DNA from: Chryseobacterium aurantiacum
GTDB lineage: Bacteria; Bacteroidota; Bacteroidia; Flavobacteriales; Weeksellaceae
DNA: 64,000 nt
Reading direction: 5' to 3'
Assembly: GCF_003020585.1 (NCBI RefSeq)
Contig: NZ_PXUE01000001.1
Coordinates: 1,398,564 to 1,462,563, forward strand
A program made the position numbers and the translations under genes. Below are positions 52,310 to 64,000 of this stretch, one piece after another (positions within the stretch are counted from its first letter, which is position 1; each line of letters opens with the position of its first letter). The notes beneath the pieces were generated by a model. That model made no database searches. It had not been told where the DNA came from and saw nothing but the letters and a program-made list of their open reading frames with translations.

Positions 52310-53881
52310 ATGAGGATAAATAGATTTTTTGCAGTACCAGCTGTAGTGTTGGCTGCCCAATTTTCATGGGCTCAGGTAAAGGTGGATTCAAAAGAAAACC
52401 TTAACCCTATCGTAAAAAGTTTTGTAGATGAAGTAAATAATAATTCTCAGCTAGAGGGTATGGCTTACGAACTTCTGGATGGTATAGGACCACGTCTTGT
52501 AGGAACTCCGGAAATGCTTGCAGCTAACGAATGGAGCGCAGAAAAGCTTCGTTCATGGGGAATTGAGGCTAATCTTCAGCAGTTTGGAACATGGAAAGGA
52601 TGGCAAAGGGGAACTACCCATGTTGATATGGTATTTCCACGTGTAAAGTCGTTGGCAGCAACGCAATTGGCATGGAGTCCTGCAACTAAAAAAGCTATTG
52701 AGGCAGAGGTAGTTGTTCTGCCAAAAGTGTCTTCTAAGGCTGAATTTGATAAATGGCTTCCCTCTGTAAAAGGAAAAATAGTACTGATGGCTCAGTATCA
52801 GAAAATCGGACGTTCCGATGAACAGATCAAAGAATTTGCAACCCCGGAGCTTTATGAAAAACTAAAAGCAGAAAAAGATCAGGCTGCCAAGGATTTTACC
52901 GCTTATGTAAAAAATATCGGCTACGATAACAATACCCTTCCGGAAGCATTGGAAAAAGCAGGAGCGGCAGGAATTGCTATTTCAAACTGGACAGGTATTA
53001 TGGGGGCTAACAGAATCTTTGGAGCAAAAACATCGAAGATTCCAATGATTGACATTGATGTAGAGGACTATGGAATGCTTTACAGAATGGCGGAAAAGGG
53101 AGCTCAGCCTAAAATTAAGATTGATGCACAATCCAAAGTTCTTCCTGATGCCAAAAATTTCAATACCATTGGAATGATTAAGGGTAAGGAAAAACCTGAG
53201 GAATATGTAATCCTTTCTGCTCACCTTGATTCTTGGGATGGTGCTCAGGGAGCTACAGATAATGGTACCGGAACTCTTACCATGCTTGAAACCATGAGAA
53301 TTCTAAAAAAATATTATCCAAATAATAAAAGAACAATCGTTATAGGACTCTGGGGAAGTGAAGAACAAGGATTAAATGGTTCCAGAGGCTTTGTAGCAGA
53401 CAATCCGCAGATTATAAAAGGAGTACAGGCTGCTTTCAACCAAGATAATGGAACAGGGCGTGTAATCAATATCAGTGGTCAGGGTTTTGTGAAAGCATAT
53501 GACTACATAGGGAAATGGCTTGATGGAGTTCCGAAGGCGGTAAGAAGCCATATAAAAACCGACTTCCCGGGAATGCCTGGAGGTGGAGGTTCAGACCATG
53601 CTTCATTTGTAGCAGCGGGTGTACCTGGTTTTTCTCTAAGTTCATTGAACTGGGGATATTTTGGATATACCTGGCATACCACAAAGGATACCTATGACAA
53701 AATTGTCTTCGATGAGGTGAAAAATAATGTTATCCTAACAGCTGCATTAGCATATATGGCTTCTGAGGATCCGGAATTTACCAACAGAGAAAAAAGAGTA
53801 ATGCCTAGGGATGAAAAAGGCGGTACGGTACAATGGCCGGAAGCAAGAGAACCAAGAAGAAGTTCTAAGGATTATAAATAA
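52310..53881 (+). CDS. Secreted M28-family aminopeptidase with PA domain
   Basis: 523 residues from ATG 52310, which gives a clean signal peptide (ending FSWAQ). A longer frame adds an implausible N terminus. A protease-associated insert lies before the catalytic core. The M28 zinc ligands are readable: His in LSAHLDSWD, bridging Asp in GATDNGTG, Glu in GSEEQGLNG, Asp in FNQDNGTG and His in YTWHTTKDT. This is a co-catalytic two-zinc exopeptidase acting outside the cytoplasm on peptide N termini. Ends with a strong terminator. Confidence 0.92.
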   Translation: MRINRFFAVPAVVLAAQFSWAQVKVDSKENLNPIVKSFVDEVNNNSQLEGMAYELLDGIGPRLVGTPEMLAANEWSAEKLRSWGIEANLQQFGTWKGWQRGTTHVDMVFPRVKSLAATQLAWSPATKKAIEAEVVVLPKVSSKAEFDKWLPSVKGKIVLMAQYQKIGRSDEQIKEFATPELYEKLKAEKDQAAKDFTAYVKNIGYDNNTLPEALEKAGAAGIAISNWTGIMGANRIFGAKTSKIPMIDIDVEDYGMLYRMAEKGAQPKIKIDAQSKVLPDAKNFNTIGMIKGKEKPEEYVILSAHLDSWDGAQGATDNGTGTLTMLETMRILKKYYPNNKRTIVIGLWGSEEQGLNGSRGFVADNPQIIKGVQAAFNQDNGTGRVINISGQGFVKAYDYIGKWLDGVPKAVRSHIKTDFPGMPGGGGSDHASFVAAGVPGFSLSSLNWGYFGYTWHTTKDTYDKIVFDEVKNNVILTAALAYMASEDPEFTNREKRVMPRDEKGGTVQWPEAREPRRSSKDYK

Positions 53882-53904
53882 AAAACGTTAAAACTTACAA
53901 ATAC

Positions 53905-53936
53905 AAAAGGCTGTCTCCATGGAGGCAGCCTTTTTT
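53905..53936 (+). terminator. Terminator after the M28 peptidase gene
   Basis: AAAGGCTGTCTCC and GGAGGCAGCCTTT pair around AT, followed by TTTTTTTATT, 24 bases beyond the stop. Confidence 0.9.
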
Positions 53937-53961
53937 TATTAAAGAAACCTTTCGATTGTAA

Positions 53962-54624
<663 letters not shown>

Positions 54625-54638
54625 TTAAAATTGATAGA

Positions 54639-56762
54639 TTATAAAATCATACTCAGTTGAACTCTTTTTCTTGCCTCGTCCACCTCTGTTACTTTTACCC
54701 TGACATGTTGATGAAGCTTTACCACTTCATTCACATCTGATACAAAGCCTTCCTTCAATTGTGAAATGTGAACCAGTCCGCTTTCCTTAATTCCTAGATC
54801 CACAAAGCATCCAAAAGCGGTAATGTTATTAACTATTCCCGGTAAAATCATCCCTGCCTTTAAATCTTTAATGCTTTTTACATGAGGATCAAATTCAAAT
54901 ACCTTGGCTGCCTTTCTTGGATCTAATCCCGGCTTTTCAAGCTCCTTTAAAATATCCTTAATTCCCAGAATTCCAATTTCTTCTGTAACATAGCTTTCAG
55001 GTTTTACCAACGCTATTTTTTCTTTATTGGCAATTAGCTCATCGGTTTTAATTCCTAAATCTTTGGCTATTTTTTCTACGATTCCATAGGCTTCAGGATG
55101 TACGGCAGAATTATCTAAAGGATTTTTAGAATTGGAGATTCTTACAAAAGCGGCTGCCTGCTGGAATGCTTTTTCTCCCAGCCTTGGAACTTTTTTAAGT
55201 TGCTTTCTATCTTCAAAGGCCCCATTTTCAGCTCTATAATTAACGATGTTTTCTGCCATCTTCTCTCCAATCCCTGAAACATAGCTTAATAAAGATTTAC
55301 TGGCCGTATTGATGTTAATTCCCACAGAGTTTACACATTTCATCACAGTAGAATCCAGCTCATTCTTCAGTTGGGTTTGATCCACATCATGCTGATACTG
55401 CCCAACACCAATAGATTTTGGATCAATTTTTACCAGCTCTGCCAATGGATCAGAAAGTCTTCTTCCAATAGACACTGCGCCACGCACAGTAACGTCATAA
55501 GTTGGGAACTCATCTCTGGCAATTTTACTTGCCGAATAAACGGATGCACCAGCCTCAGAAACTACAAAAACCTGCAATGGCTTATCGAAGGCAATCTTTT
55601 TTATAAAAAATTCAGTTTCACGGCTTGCAGTTCCGTTTCCAATGGAGATGGCTTCAATATTATAAGCATTCACCATAGAGCGGATTTTTTTCATGGCCAT
55701 TCCTGTTTCATTCTGGGGAGCGTGAGGGTAGAGGGTTTCATTATGAAGAAGATCTCCCTTTTCATCAAGGCAAACTACTTTGCATCCACTTCTGTAACCA
55801 GGATCTATAGCTAGAATTCTTTTTTCTCCCAACGGGGGGGCCAAAAGCAATTGTCCCAGGTTTTCAGAAAAAATTTCAATGGCTTTTTTATCAGCTTTTT
55901 CTTTGGCTTCCTGTAATGTTTCATTAGAAATGGCAGGCTCCAGAAGTCTTTTGTAGCTGTCTTTTATGGCCAGGGCAATCTGTTCCGAACTCTCGTTGTT
56001 AGATTTGATAATGGCCTTTTCAATAAAGTCAATGGCTTCTTCCTTATCAATACCAATGTTCACCTTTACAAACCCTTCTGTTTCAGCTCTTAACATTGCT
56101 AAAAGTCTGTGGGAAGGAGTTCTTGAGAGACTTTCCTCCCATTCAAAATATTGGGAGAACTTCTGGGCATCCTCTTCCTCTTTTTTTGCCTTTACAACTT
56201 TTGAGGTGATAATAGCCTTACGTTGATATAATCTACGAAGATTCTTACGAACATACATATTTTCATTGATCCATTCTGCCATGATATCTCTGGCTCCCTG
56301 AAGAGCTTCTTCTTCAGACGGGACCTCATTATTTAAATATTTTGAAGCCAAAAACTGAATATCATTACTCTTTTGGCTCATTATAATTTTGGCTAAAGGT
56401 TCCAGTCCTTTTTCCTTGGCAGTGTCAGCTTTGGTTTTTCTACGTTTTTTAAAAGGAAGATATAAGTCTTCCAATTCCTGTATATCAAAGCTTTCTTCAA
56501 TTCTTTGTCTAAGTTCAGGGGTCAAAGCGTCCTGTTCCTCTATAGATTTTAAAATAGATTCTTTTCTCTTAACAATCTCTTCAAACTGCTTGCTAATCTT
56601 TGAAATCTGCTCAATCTGTGTTTCATCCAGATTTCCGGTTTTATCTTTTCGGTAGCGGGAAATAAAAGGAATGGTACAGTCTTCTGCTAATAATTGTAAG
56701 GTATTGTTGATGCTCTTTTCGGAAATATTGAGCTGTTTCTGTATAAATTCTACGGTCGTCAT
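54639..56762 (-). CDS. tex: Transcription accessory protein Tex
   Basis: 707 residues, full length for Tex. The N-terminal helical Tex domain holds the segment LPFKKRRKTKADTAKEKGLEP. The YqgF/RNase-H-like domain (about 320-445) has ILAIDPGYRSGCKV. The helix-hairpin-helix pair (about 490-560) includes INTASKSLLSYVSGIGEKMA. The C-terminal S1 RNA-binding domain (about 640-707) begins MILPGIVNNITAFGCFVDLG. Tex binds nucleic acid and acts on transcription elongation complexes. Confidence 0.95.
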   Translation of the reverse strand: MTTVEFIQKQLNISEKSINNTLQLLAEDCTIPFISRYRKDKTGNLDETQIEQISKISKQFEEIVKRKESILKSIEEQDALTPELRQRIEESFDIQELEDLYLPFKKRRKTKADTAKEKGLEPLAKIIMSQKSNDIQFLASKYLNNEVPSEEEALQGARDIMAEWINENMYVRKNLRRLYQRKAIITSKVVKAKKEEEDAQKFSQYFEWEESLSRTPSHRLLAMLRAETEGFVKVNIGIDKEEAIDFIEKAIIKSNNESSEQIALAIKDSYKRLLEPAISNETLQEAKEKADKKAIEIFSENLGQLLLAPPLGEKRILAIDPGYRSGCKVVCLDEKGDLLHNETLYPHAPQNETGMAMKKIRSMVNAYNIEAISIGNGTASRETEFFIKKIAFDKPLQVFVVSEAGASVYSASKIARDEFPTYDVTVRGAVSIGRRLSDPLAELVKIDPKSIGVGQYQHDVDQTQLKNELDSTVMKCVNSVGININTASKSLLSYVSGIGEKMAENIVNYRAENGAFEDRKQLKKVPRLGEKAFQQAAAFVRISNSKNPLDNSAVHPEAYGIVEKIAKDLGIKTDELIANKEKIALVKPESYVTEEIGILGIKDILKELEKPGLDPRKAAKVFEFDPHVKSIKDLKAGMILPGIVNNITAFGCFVDLGIKESGLVHISQLKEGFVSDVNEVVKLHQHVRVKVTEVDEARKRVQLSMIL

Positions 56763-56825
56763 TGTTCTGTTTTCGGATGGCTAAAATAAGGTTTTGGGAT
56801 GAGAAATAGTAGGGTGCTTTCTATT

Positions 56826-57719
<894 letters not shown>

Positions 57720-57720
<1 letters not shown>

Positions 57721-57807
57721 ATAAAAATCCCCCGTATTGGAAGACGAGGGGCTTAAATGTTTTCACAACGGAATAATCCTTATTGTGAATTGCTTTCAAA
57801 ATTATTA
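57720..57807 (-). ncRNA. tracrRNA of the type II-C system
   Basis: Minus strand. A 25-base anti-repeat (plus coordinates 57783-57807) matches TTGTGAATTGCTTTCAAAA plus TTATTA of the CRISPR repeat with one base missing. This is followed by the nexus-like GGATTATTCC hairpin and then a terminator hairpin (CCCCTCGT/ACGGGGG, 57721-57752 in plus orientation) and TTTTTATTTT. A -7 box TATATTTG (57811-57818 minus) sits just upstream, so the transcript is about 85-90 bases. It is divergent from cas9. Orientation and anti-repeat make the call firm; ends are inferred. Confidence 0.88.
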
Positions 57808-57810
57808 AGA

Positions 57811-57818
57811 CAAATATA
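57811..57818 (-). promoter_or_regulatory. -7 box of tracrRNA
   Basis: TATATTTG on the minus strand, perfect TAnnTTTG, ending three bases before the anti-repeat. No TTG is found 17 bases upstream. Confidence 0.6.
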
Positions 57819-57885
57819 GGAGAAAAATCTTTACTATAATTATGGAAATCCGTAATTCGAATATTTTTTTTATTTCTATTTTTAT

Positions 57886-60800
57886 ATGGTATCTAAAAAA
57901 ATAATAATGATGATTAAAAATATACTTGGTTTAGATTTAGGAACTAATTCTATTGGTTGGGCATTGATAAAACAAGATTTTGAAAATAAACATGGTGAAA
58001 TTCTTGGAATGGGAAGCCGGATTATCCCAATGTCGCAGGACATTTTAGGCGAATTCGGAAAAGGAAATTCTGTTTCACAAACTGCTGCAAGAACTGATTA
58101 CAGAGGAGTGAGAAGATTGCGTGAAAGATTTTTATTGCGAAGAGAAAGACTTCATAGAGTTTTAAACGTTTTGAACTTCCTTCCAGAGCATTATGCTTCG
58201 CAGATTGATTTTGTGAAACGATTCGGAAAATTCAAAGTTGAAACCGAACCCAAACTTGCTTGGAAAAATATTGAAGGAAAATTTTCATTTCTATTTCAAA
58301 CCTCTTTCAACGAGATGCTTGAAGATTTCAAGGCAAATGAACAGGATTTAAAAGTTCCCTACGACTGGACAATTTATTATCTCCGTAAAAAAGCACTTTC
58401 TCAAAAAATAGGAAAAGAAGAACTGGCCTGGATTCTTTTGAATTTTAATCAAAAACGTGGATATTATCAATTGCGCGGTGAAGATATTGAGGAAGAAAAA
58501 GATAAAGTTTTTGTAACGTTAAAAGTAGATAAGGTTGTTGATTCTGGAGAAAGTGTCAAAGGAAAAACTCTTTATGATGTGTATTTTGAAAATGGGTGGA
58601 AATATGAAAAGCAAATTGTAAAAACTGAAGATTGGATCGGGCGCACGAAAGAATTTATTGTTACAGAATCTATTTTAAAAAATGGAGATATAAAAAGAAC
58701 TTTTAAAACTGTAGATTCAGAGAAAGATTGGATTGCAATAAAAACTAAAACTGAACAGGAGATAGATAGATCTCACAAAACCGTTGGAGTATATATTTAC
58801 GAAACTCTTCTTAAAGATCCTAAACAAAAAATCAAAGGAAAAATGGTTCGTACCATCGAAAGAAAGTTTTATAAAGAAGAGCTCAAAAAGATTTTAGAAA
58901 AACAGAAGGAATTTCACAGTGAATTACGGAATGATGATTTCTACAGCGATTGCATTCGGGAGTTATATGGGAATAATCAATCACATCAATTGACTTTAAG
59001 CAAAAAAGAATTCGTTCATCTCTTTATGGAGGATATTATTTTTTACCAAAGACCTTTGAGAAGCCAGAAGTCATCTATTTCTAACTGTACTTTGGAGTTC
59101 AGGAAGTATAAAGATGAAAATGGAGTAGAGCATACACAATTTTTAAAAGCCATTCCGAAATCCAATCCGCATTATCAGGAATTCCGAATCTGGCAGTGGA
59201 TTTTTAATCTGAGTATTTATAAAAAAGATGATGATTTTAAGGTCACCGAAGATTTTTTAAGTACAATCGACGATTTTGAAAATCTGTTTGAGTTTTTAAA
59301 TAACAGGAAAGAAGTTGATCAAAAAACATTGTTGAAACATTTTAAACTGAATGAAAAAAACTATCGTTGGAATTTTGTAGAGGATAAAAAATACCCTGGC
59401 AACGAAACGAAAACAATGATTTCCGAAAGATTGAAGAAAGTGGAAAGTATTTCTGATGACTTTTTAACTAGAGAAATAGAACAGAAAATTTGGCACATCA
59501 TCTATTCTGTAAATGACAAAACAGAATACGAAAAAGCATTAAAATCTTTTGCAGGGAAAAATAATCTGGATGAAAATTCTTTCTTTGAAGCATTCAAAAA
59601 AATTCCTCCTTTTAAAAGTGAATACGGTTCCTTTTCGGAAAAAGCCATTAAGAAATTGTTGCCTTTAATGAGACTAGGAAAATATTGGAATTACGAAAAT
59701 ATCAATGAGCATTCAAAAGATAGGGTTCAGAAAATTATTACCGGCGAATTTGATGAAAATATCAAAGATAAAGTGAGAGAAAAGGCAATTCATCTTAAGG
59801 CTGAAAATGATTTCCAAGGCTTGCAATTATGGTTGGCTCAATACATTGTCTACGGAAGACATTCAGAAGCATCAATGATTGGAAAATGGAATTCCGTAGA
59901 TGATTTAGAAGAATTCCTAAAAGAATTTAAACAACATTCGCTTCGCAACCCGATTGTAGAACAGGTGATTACAGAAACGCTTCGTGTGGTAAAAGATATC
60001 TGGTTGAAATACGGAAACGGAGCTAAAGACTTCTTCAATGAAATTCATATTGAGTTAGGAAGAGAAATGAAACAAACAAAAAGTGAAAGAGCAGATGCCA
60101 CAAAAAGAATAACGGAAAATGAAAATACCAATCTTCGCATCAAAGCTTTATTGGCCGAAATGATGTATGACCATTCTGTTGAAAATGTCCGTCCTTATTC
60201 TCCGATGCAGCAAGAGATTTTAAAAATTTATGAAGATGGAATTTTAAAATCTGATATCGAAATTGAGGATGATATTCTGAAAATCAGCAAAACAGCACAA
60301 CCTTCTCCATCTGATTTAAAACGATACAAACTTTGGCTTGAACAGAGGTATAAGTCCCCTTATACAGGGCAGATTATCCCATTAAATAAATTATTTACAC
60401 CAGAATATGAAATTGAACATATTATTCCACAAAGCCGATATTTTGATGACAGCTTTAGCAATAAAATTATTTGCGAATCGGCGGTTAATAAACTAAAGGA
60501 TAATTATATCGGTTTAGGATTTATTAAACATTTTGGAGGAACGATCGTTGAATGTGGTTTTGGAAAAAATGTAAAAGTTTTTGAAGCCGGAGAATATGAA
60601 GATTTTGTTAAAAAGCATTATGCCAATAATAGAGGGAAAAGGAATAAGCTACTTTTAGAAGATATTCCAGAAGAAATGATTCAACGTCAGCTTAATGATA
60701 CACGTCACATCAGTAAATATATTTCAAGGGTTCTTTCCAATATTGTGAGAGAAGAAGATGGTACAGATGAAGGAGTGAATTCCAAAAATGTTGTACCCGG

Positions 60801-62274
60801 AAATGGGAAAATAACATCTCAATTAAAACAAGATTGGGGTCTGAATGATGTTTGGAATGAATTGATCTTGCCACGTTTTGAAAGGATGAATCAATTGACT
60901 AACTCAACAGATTTCACAGCCTGGAATGAAAATCATCAGAAATATTTGCCAACGGTTCCGGTAGAATTCTCAAAAGGGTTTTCAAAGAAAAGAATTGATC
61001 ATCGCCATCATGCTTTAGATGCTTTGGTTATTGCTTGTGCTACGAAAGATCACGTGAATTTACTTAATAATCAATCGGCTAAATCAGACACGAAACGATA
61101 TGACTTGAAAAAGAAACTGATGAAATTTGAGAAAGTAGTCTACAAACATTCTCAAACCGGAGAAAGAGTAGAACGGGAAGTTCCGAAGCAGTTTTTGAAG
61201 CCTTGGGAAAACTTTACGGTTGAAGTTAAAAATAGTTTAGAGAAAATCATTGTAAGCTTTAAACAAAATCTTCGTGTCATCAATAAAGCTACTAATCATT
61301 ATGAAAAATATGTTGAAAAAGATGGCGTGAAGGTGAAAGAAAGAGTAGAGCAGACTGGTACGAATTGGGCGATAAGAAAGTCAATGCATAAAGAATTTGT
61401 TTATGCAAAAGTGAATTTACCTTGGGTAAAAGTTAGTGGTAAAGAGATATTAACTGCAATTAGAAAACCGTTGGATATAAGTTTCGATGAGAAAAAAATT
61501 AGCAACTCAATAACGGATACTGGTATACAAAAAATACTTTTAGCACATTTAGAAAAATATAAAGGAATTTTAGATGATAAAGGGAAAGAAATCGCTCCTG
61601 AAATACTTGCGTTTACACCAGAAGCCATAGAAGAGATGAATAAAAACATTATTGAGCTAAATAAAGGAGTATTTCATCAGCCAATTTTTAAAGTAAGAGT
61701 GTTTGAAAAAGGATCTGGAAGATTTTCGGTTGGACAGTTAGGTAATAAGAAAAATAAATATGTAGAAGCGGCTAAAGGAACTAACTTATTTTTTGCAATT
61801 TATGAAGATAAAAACGGAAAAAGAAGTTATGAAACAATTCCTTTGAATGAAGTCATTGAAAGACAAAAACAAGGATTAAATTCAGTCCCATTAGAAAATA
61901 AAAAGGGACATAAACTATTATTTCATTTATCTCCCAATGATTTAGTTTATGTTCCCGAAGAGGGTGAATTTATAGGAAGAGTTTTTAATTTGAATGATTT
62001 AAATAAAGAACAAATTAAAAGAATTTATAAAGTTGAAAAAACTTCAGGTACTGAATGTTACTTCGTTCGTCAAGATATTGCTTTTCTAATAAAGCAATAC
62101 GATGCAAAAACCAAAATTGGAGAATTGGAAAGCCAGAATAAACTTCAAGTCACAATGTCAGAGGATAGAACCAAAATTGCCGATGTTTGCCTTAAAATTG
62201 ATTGTGATAGACTAGGTGATATAAATATTCTAACAAAAGAAAAAATTAAAAAAATGTTTGATGAATATAGATAA
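57886..62274 (+). CDS. cas9: Cas9 endonuclease, type II-C
   Basis: 1462 residues from the ATG at 57886. Starts at 57907 or 57910 would drop seven or eight residues and match typical Cas9 N termini. RuvC-I is GLDLGTNSIGWAL (D17), followed by an Arg-rich bridge helix (about 68-99). RuvC-II is HIELGRE (E723), HNH is EIEHIIPQS (H845, with N868 later) and RuvC-III is HHALDAL (H1042, D1045). All catalytic residues are intact. The C-terminal 370 residues (about 1090-1462) form the PAM-interacting part. No csn2 or cas4 is present, so this is II-C. The last 14 bases overlap the PIN gene. Confidence 0.97.
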   Translation: MVSKKIIMMIKNILGLDLGTNSIGWALIKQDFENKHGEILGMGSRIIPMSQDILGEFGKGNSVSQTAARTDYRGVRRLRERFLLRRERLHRVLNVLNFLPEHYASQIDFVKRFGKFKVETEPKLAWKNIEGKFSFLFQTSFNEMLEDFKANEQDLKVPYDWTIYYLRKKALSQKIGKEELAWILLNFNQKRGYYQLRGEDIEEEKDKVFVTLKVDKVVDSGESVKGKTLYDVYFENGWKYEKQIVKTEDWIGRTKEFIVTESILKNGDIKRTFKTVDSEKDWIAIKTKTEQEIDRSHKTVGVYIYETLLKDPKQKIKGKMVRTIERKFYKEELKKILEKQKEFHSELRNDDFYSDCIRELYGNNQSHQLTLSKKEFVHLFMEDIIFYQRPLRSQKSSISNCTLEFRKYKDENGVEHTQFLKAIPKSNPHYQEFRIWQWIFNLSIYKKDDDFKVTEDFLSTIDDFENLFEFLNNRKEVDQKTLLKHFKLNEKNYRWNFVEDKKYPGNETKTMISERLKKVESISDDFLTREIEQKIWHIIYSVNDKTEYEKALKSFAGKNNLDENSFFEAFKKIPPFKSEYGSFSEKAIKKLLPLMRLGKYWNYENINEHSKDRVQKIITGEFDENIKDKVREKAIHLKAENDFQGLQLWLAQYIVYGRHSEASMIGKWNSVDDLEEFLKEFKQHSLRNPIVEQVITETLRVVKDIWLKYGNGAKDFFNEIHIELGREMKQTKSERADATKRITENENTNLRIKALLAEMMYDHSVENVRPYSPMQQEILKIYEDGILKSDIEIEDDILKISKTAQPSPSDLKRYKLWLEQRYKSPYTGQIIPLNKLFTPEYEIEHIIPQSRYFDDSFSNKIICESAVNKLKDNYIGLGFIKHFGGTIVECGFGKNVKVFEAGEYEDFVKKHYANNRGKRNKLLLEDIPEEMIQRQLNDTRHISKYISRVLSNIVREEDGTDEGVNSKNVVPGNGKITSQLKQDWGLNDVWNELILPRFERMNQLTNSTDFTAWNENHQKYLPTVPVEFSKGFSKKRIDHRHHALDALVIACATKDHVNLLNNQSAKSDTKRYDLKKKLMKFEKVVYKHSQTGERVEREVPKQFLKPWENFTVEVKNSLEKIIVSFKQNLRVINKATNHYEKYVEKDGVKVKERVEQTGTNWAIRKSMHKEFVYAKVNLPWVKVSGKEILTAIRKPLDISFDEKKISNSITDTGIQKILLAHLEKYKGILDDKGKEIAPEILAFTPEAIEEMNKNIIELNKGVFHQPIFKVRVFEKGSGRFSVGQLGNKKNKYVEAAKGTNLFFAIYEDKNGKRSYETIPLNEVIERQKQGLNSVPLENKKGHKLLFHLSPNDLVYVPEEGEFIGRVFNLNDLNKEQIKRIYKVEKTSGTECYFVRQDIAFLIKQYDAKTKIGELESQNKLQVTMSEDRTKIADVCLKIDCDRLGDINILTKEKIKKMFDEYR

Positions 62275-62667
62275 TATTGCGATTGATACAAATGTTCTTT
62301 TATATGCTTTTGATAATAAAGATATTAAAAAACAAGATAAGGCGGTAGAGATATTGCTTAAAAGACCATTTGTTACTCATTTAGTTCTTTTTGAATTTAT
62401 AAAAATTCTTGAAAGGAAATGGAAAAAAGATAAGAAAGAAGTTACAAAACTTACTATTAAAATACTTAATGAATTGGTATTTCCACTGTCACAGCATAGC
62501 GATATGTATAATTATGCCTATTTTTTGACCTTAAAATATAATTATGGATTGAGTGATATTTTTATACTTTCAGATTCAATACTTAATGACTGTACTATTT
62601 TACTTTCAGAAGATATGTGTAATGGAATGATTGTCGATAAAAAATTAAAAATCATAAATCCTTTTTT

Positions 62668-62671
<4 letters not shown>
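62261..62671 (+). CDS. PIN-domain nuclease embedded in the cas operon
   Basis: 136 residues from ATG 62261 (a TTG one codon upstream is the alternative). It shows the VapC-type PIN pattern: D9 in IAIDTNVLLYAFD, E45 in LVLFEFIKIL, D99 in GLSDIFILSDS and D118 in LLSEDMCNG, the acidic residues that bind Mg2+ for RNA cleavage. The start lies inside cas9 (14-base overlap) and the stop TGA overlaps the cas1 ATG by four bases, so translation is coupled on both sides. No VapB-like antitoxin gene lies beside it. It is even more AT-rich than its neighbours, suggesting insertion from elsewhere. Role unknown: toxin-like effector, crRNA processing or addiction are all possible. Confidence 0.8.
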
Positions 62672-63896
<1,225 letters not shown>

Positions 63897-63914
63897 ATTT
63901 TGAATCCTAAAAAC

Positions 63915-63950
63915 AAAAACAATCTACTGAGAATCAGTAGATTGTTTTTT
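63915..63950. terminator. Bidirectional terminator between cas2 and the array
   Basis: CAATCTACTGA pairs with TCAGTAGATTG around GAA (63920-63944), with A-rich sequence left and TTTTTT right. It can end both the cas operon and the minus-strand pre-crRNA. Confidence 0.88.
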
Positions 63951-63953
63951 GAG

Positions 63954-64000
63954 GCTGTGATTAATCACGAAGATAATAATTTTTGAAAGCAATTCACAAC
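63954..64000 (-). CRISPR. First visible CRISPR repeat (47 bp); array continues past the window
   Basis: Read on the minus strand the repeat begins GTTGTGAATTGCTTTCAAAA and ends ATTAATCACAGC, 47 bases, ending at the window edge. Its 5' part is complementary to the tracrRNA anti-repeat, so crRNA runs on the minus strand toward cas2. This is then the last (leader-distal) repeat and the leader lies outside the window. No spacer is visible. Confidence 0.85.

Overview
The window looks like chromosomal DNA of a flavobacterium close to Chryseobacterium (Weeksellaceae). Three things suggest this. The DNA is AT-rich. Many intergenic regions carry the Bacteroidota -7 box TAnnTTTG. The gene content is also typical: secreted proteins whose signal peptides end in AQ, a glycine dehydrogenase, a short histone-H1-like protein, a bacteriophytochrome, and a type II-C CRISPR-Cas locus with a Cas9 of about 1450 residues. 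Genus is inferred from recognised families, not from a database search.

Layout. Positions 1-9,900 hold housekeeping and small genes: a membrane-anchored J-domain protein, gcvP, a Crp/Fnr regulator, and a unit of AAA+ ATPase, YggS-type PLP protein and membrane protein. Three very small ORFs (50, 57 and 26 codons) lie in the gaps. Positions 9,900-22,960 hold an SMR transporter, a LytS/LytTR two-component pair with 21-bp-spaced direct repeats at its promoter, dGTPase, a band-7 protein, a tandem DUF4377 lipoprotein, a transglutaminase-like protein, a run of small secreted or membrane proteins and an amino-acid permease. Positions 23,060-32,050 hold a secreted S15-type hydrolase, a TPR / lipoprotein / outer-membrane barrel operon, tRNA-Arg(TCG) and an astacin-like lipoprotein protease. 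Positions 32,700-38,000 hold a bacteriophytochrome kinase, a J-domain/KTSC fusion, and the first of two tandem TetR genes.

Positions 37,370-45,070 are accessory in character. Two nearly identical tetR units are each preceded by a GACACTnnnnAGTGTC palindrome, and a third orphan operator follows them. Next comes a convergent four-gene oxidative cluster: a small subunit, a GMC oxidoreductase, a VioB/RebD-like ferritin-fold protein and an unrecognised 511-residue protein. Positions 45,470-57,500 hold DUF488, a Bcr/CflA-like MFS exporter with an AraC regulator, a MocR regulator with three TACAGAT repeats, histone-H1-like, secreted M28 peptidase, HAD phosphatase, Tex and an O-methyltransferase.

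Positions 57,720-64,000 are the CRISPR-Cas locus: an antisense tracrRNA, cas9, a PIN-domain nuclease gene, cas1, cas2, a bidirectional terminator, and the first 47-bp repeat of an array that continues beyond the window. The PIN gene is the most unusual feature. It overlaps both cas9 and cas1, so it appears translationally embedded in the cas operon. It has the expected acidic active-site residues and no partner antitoxin.
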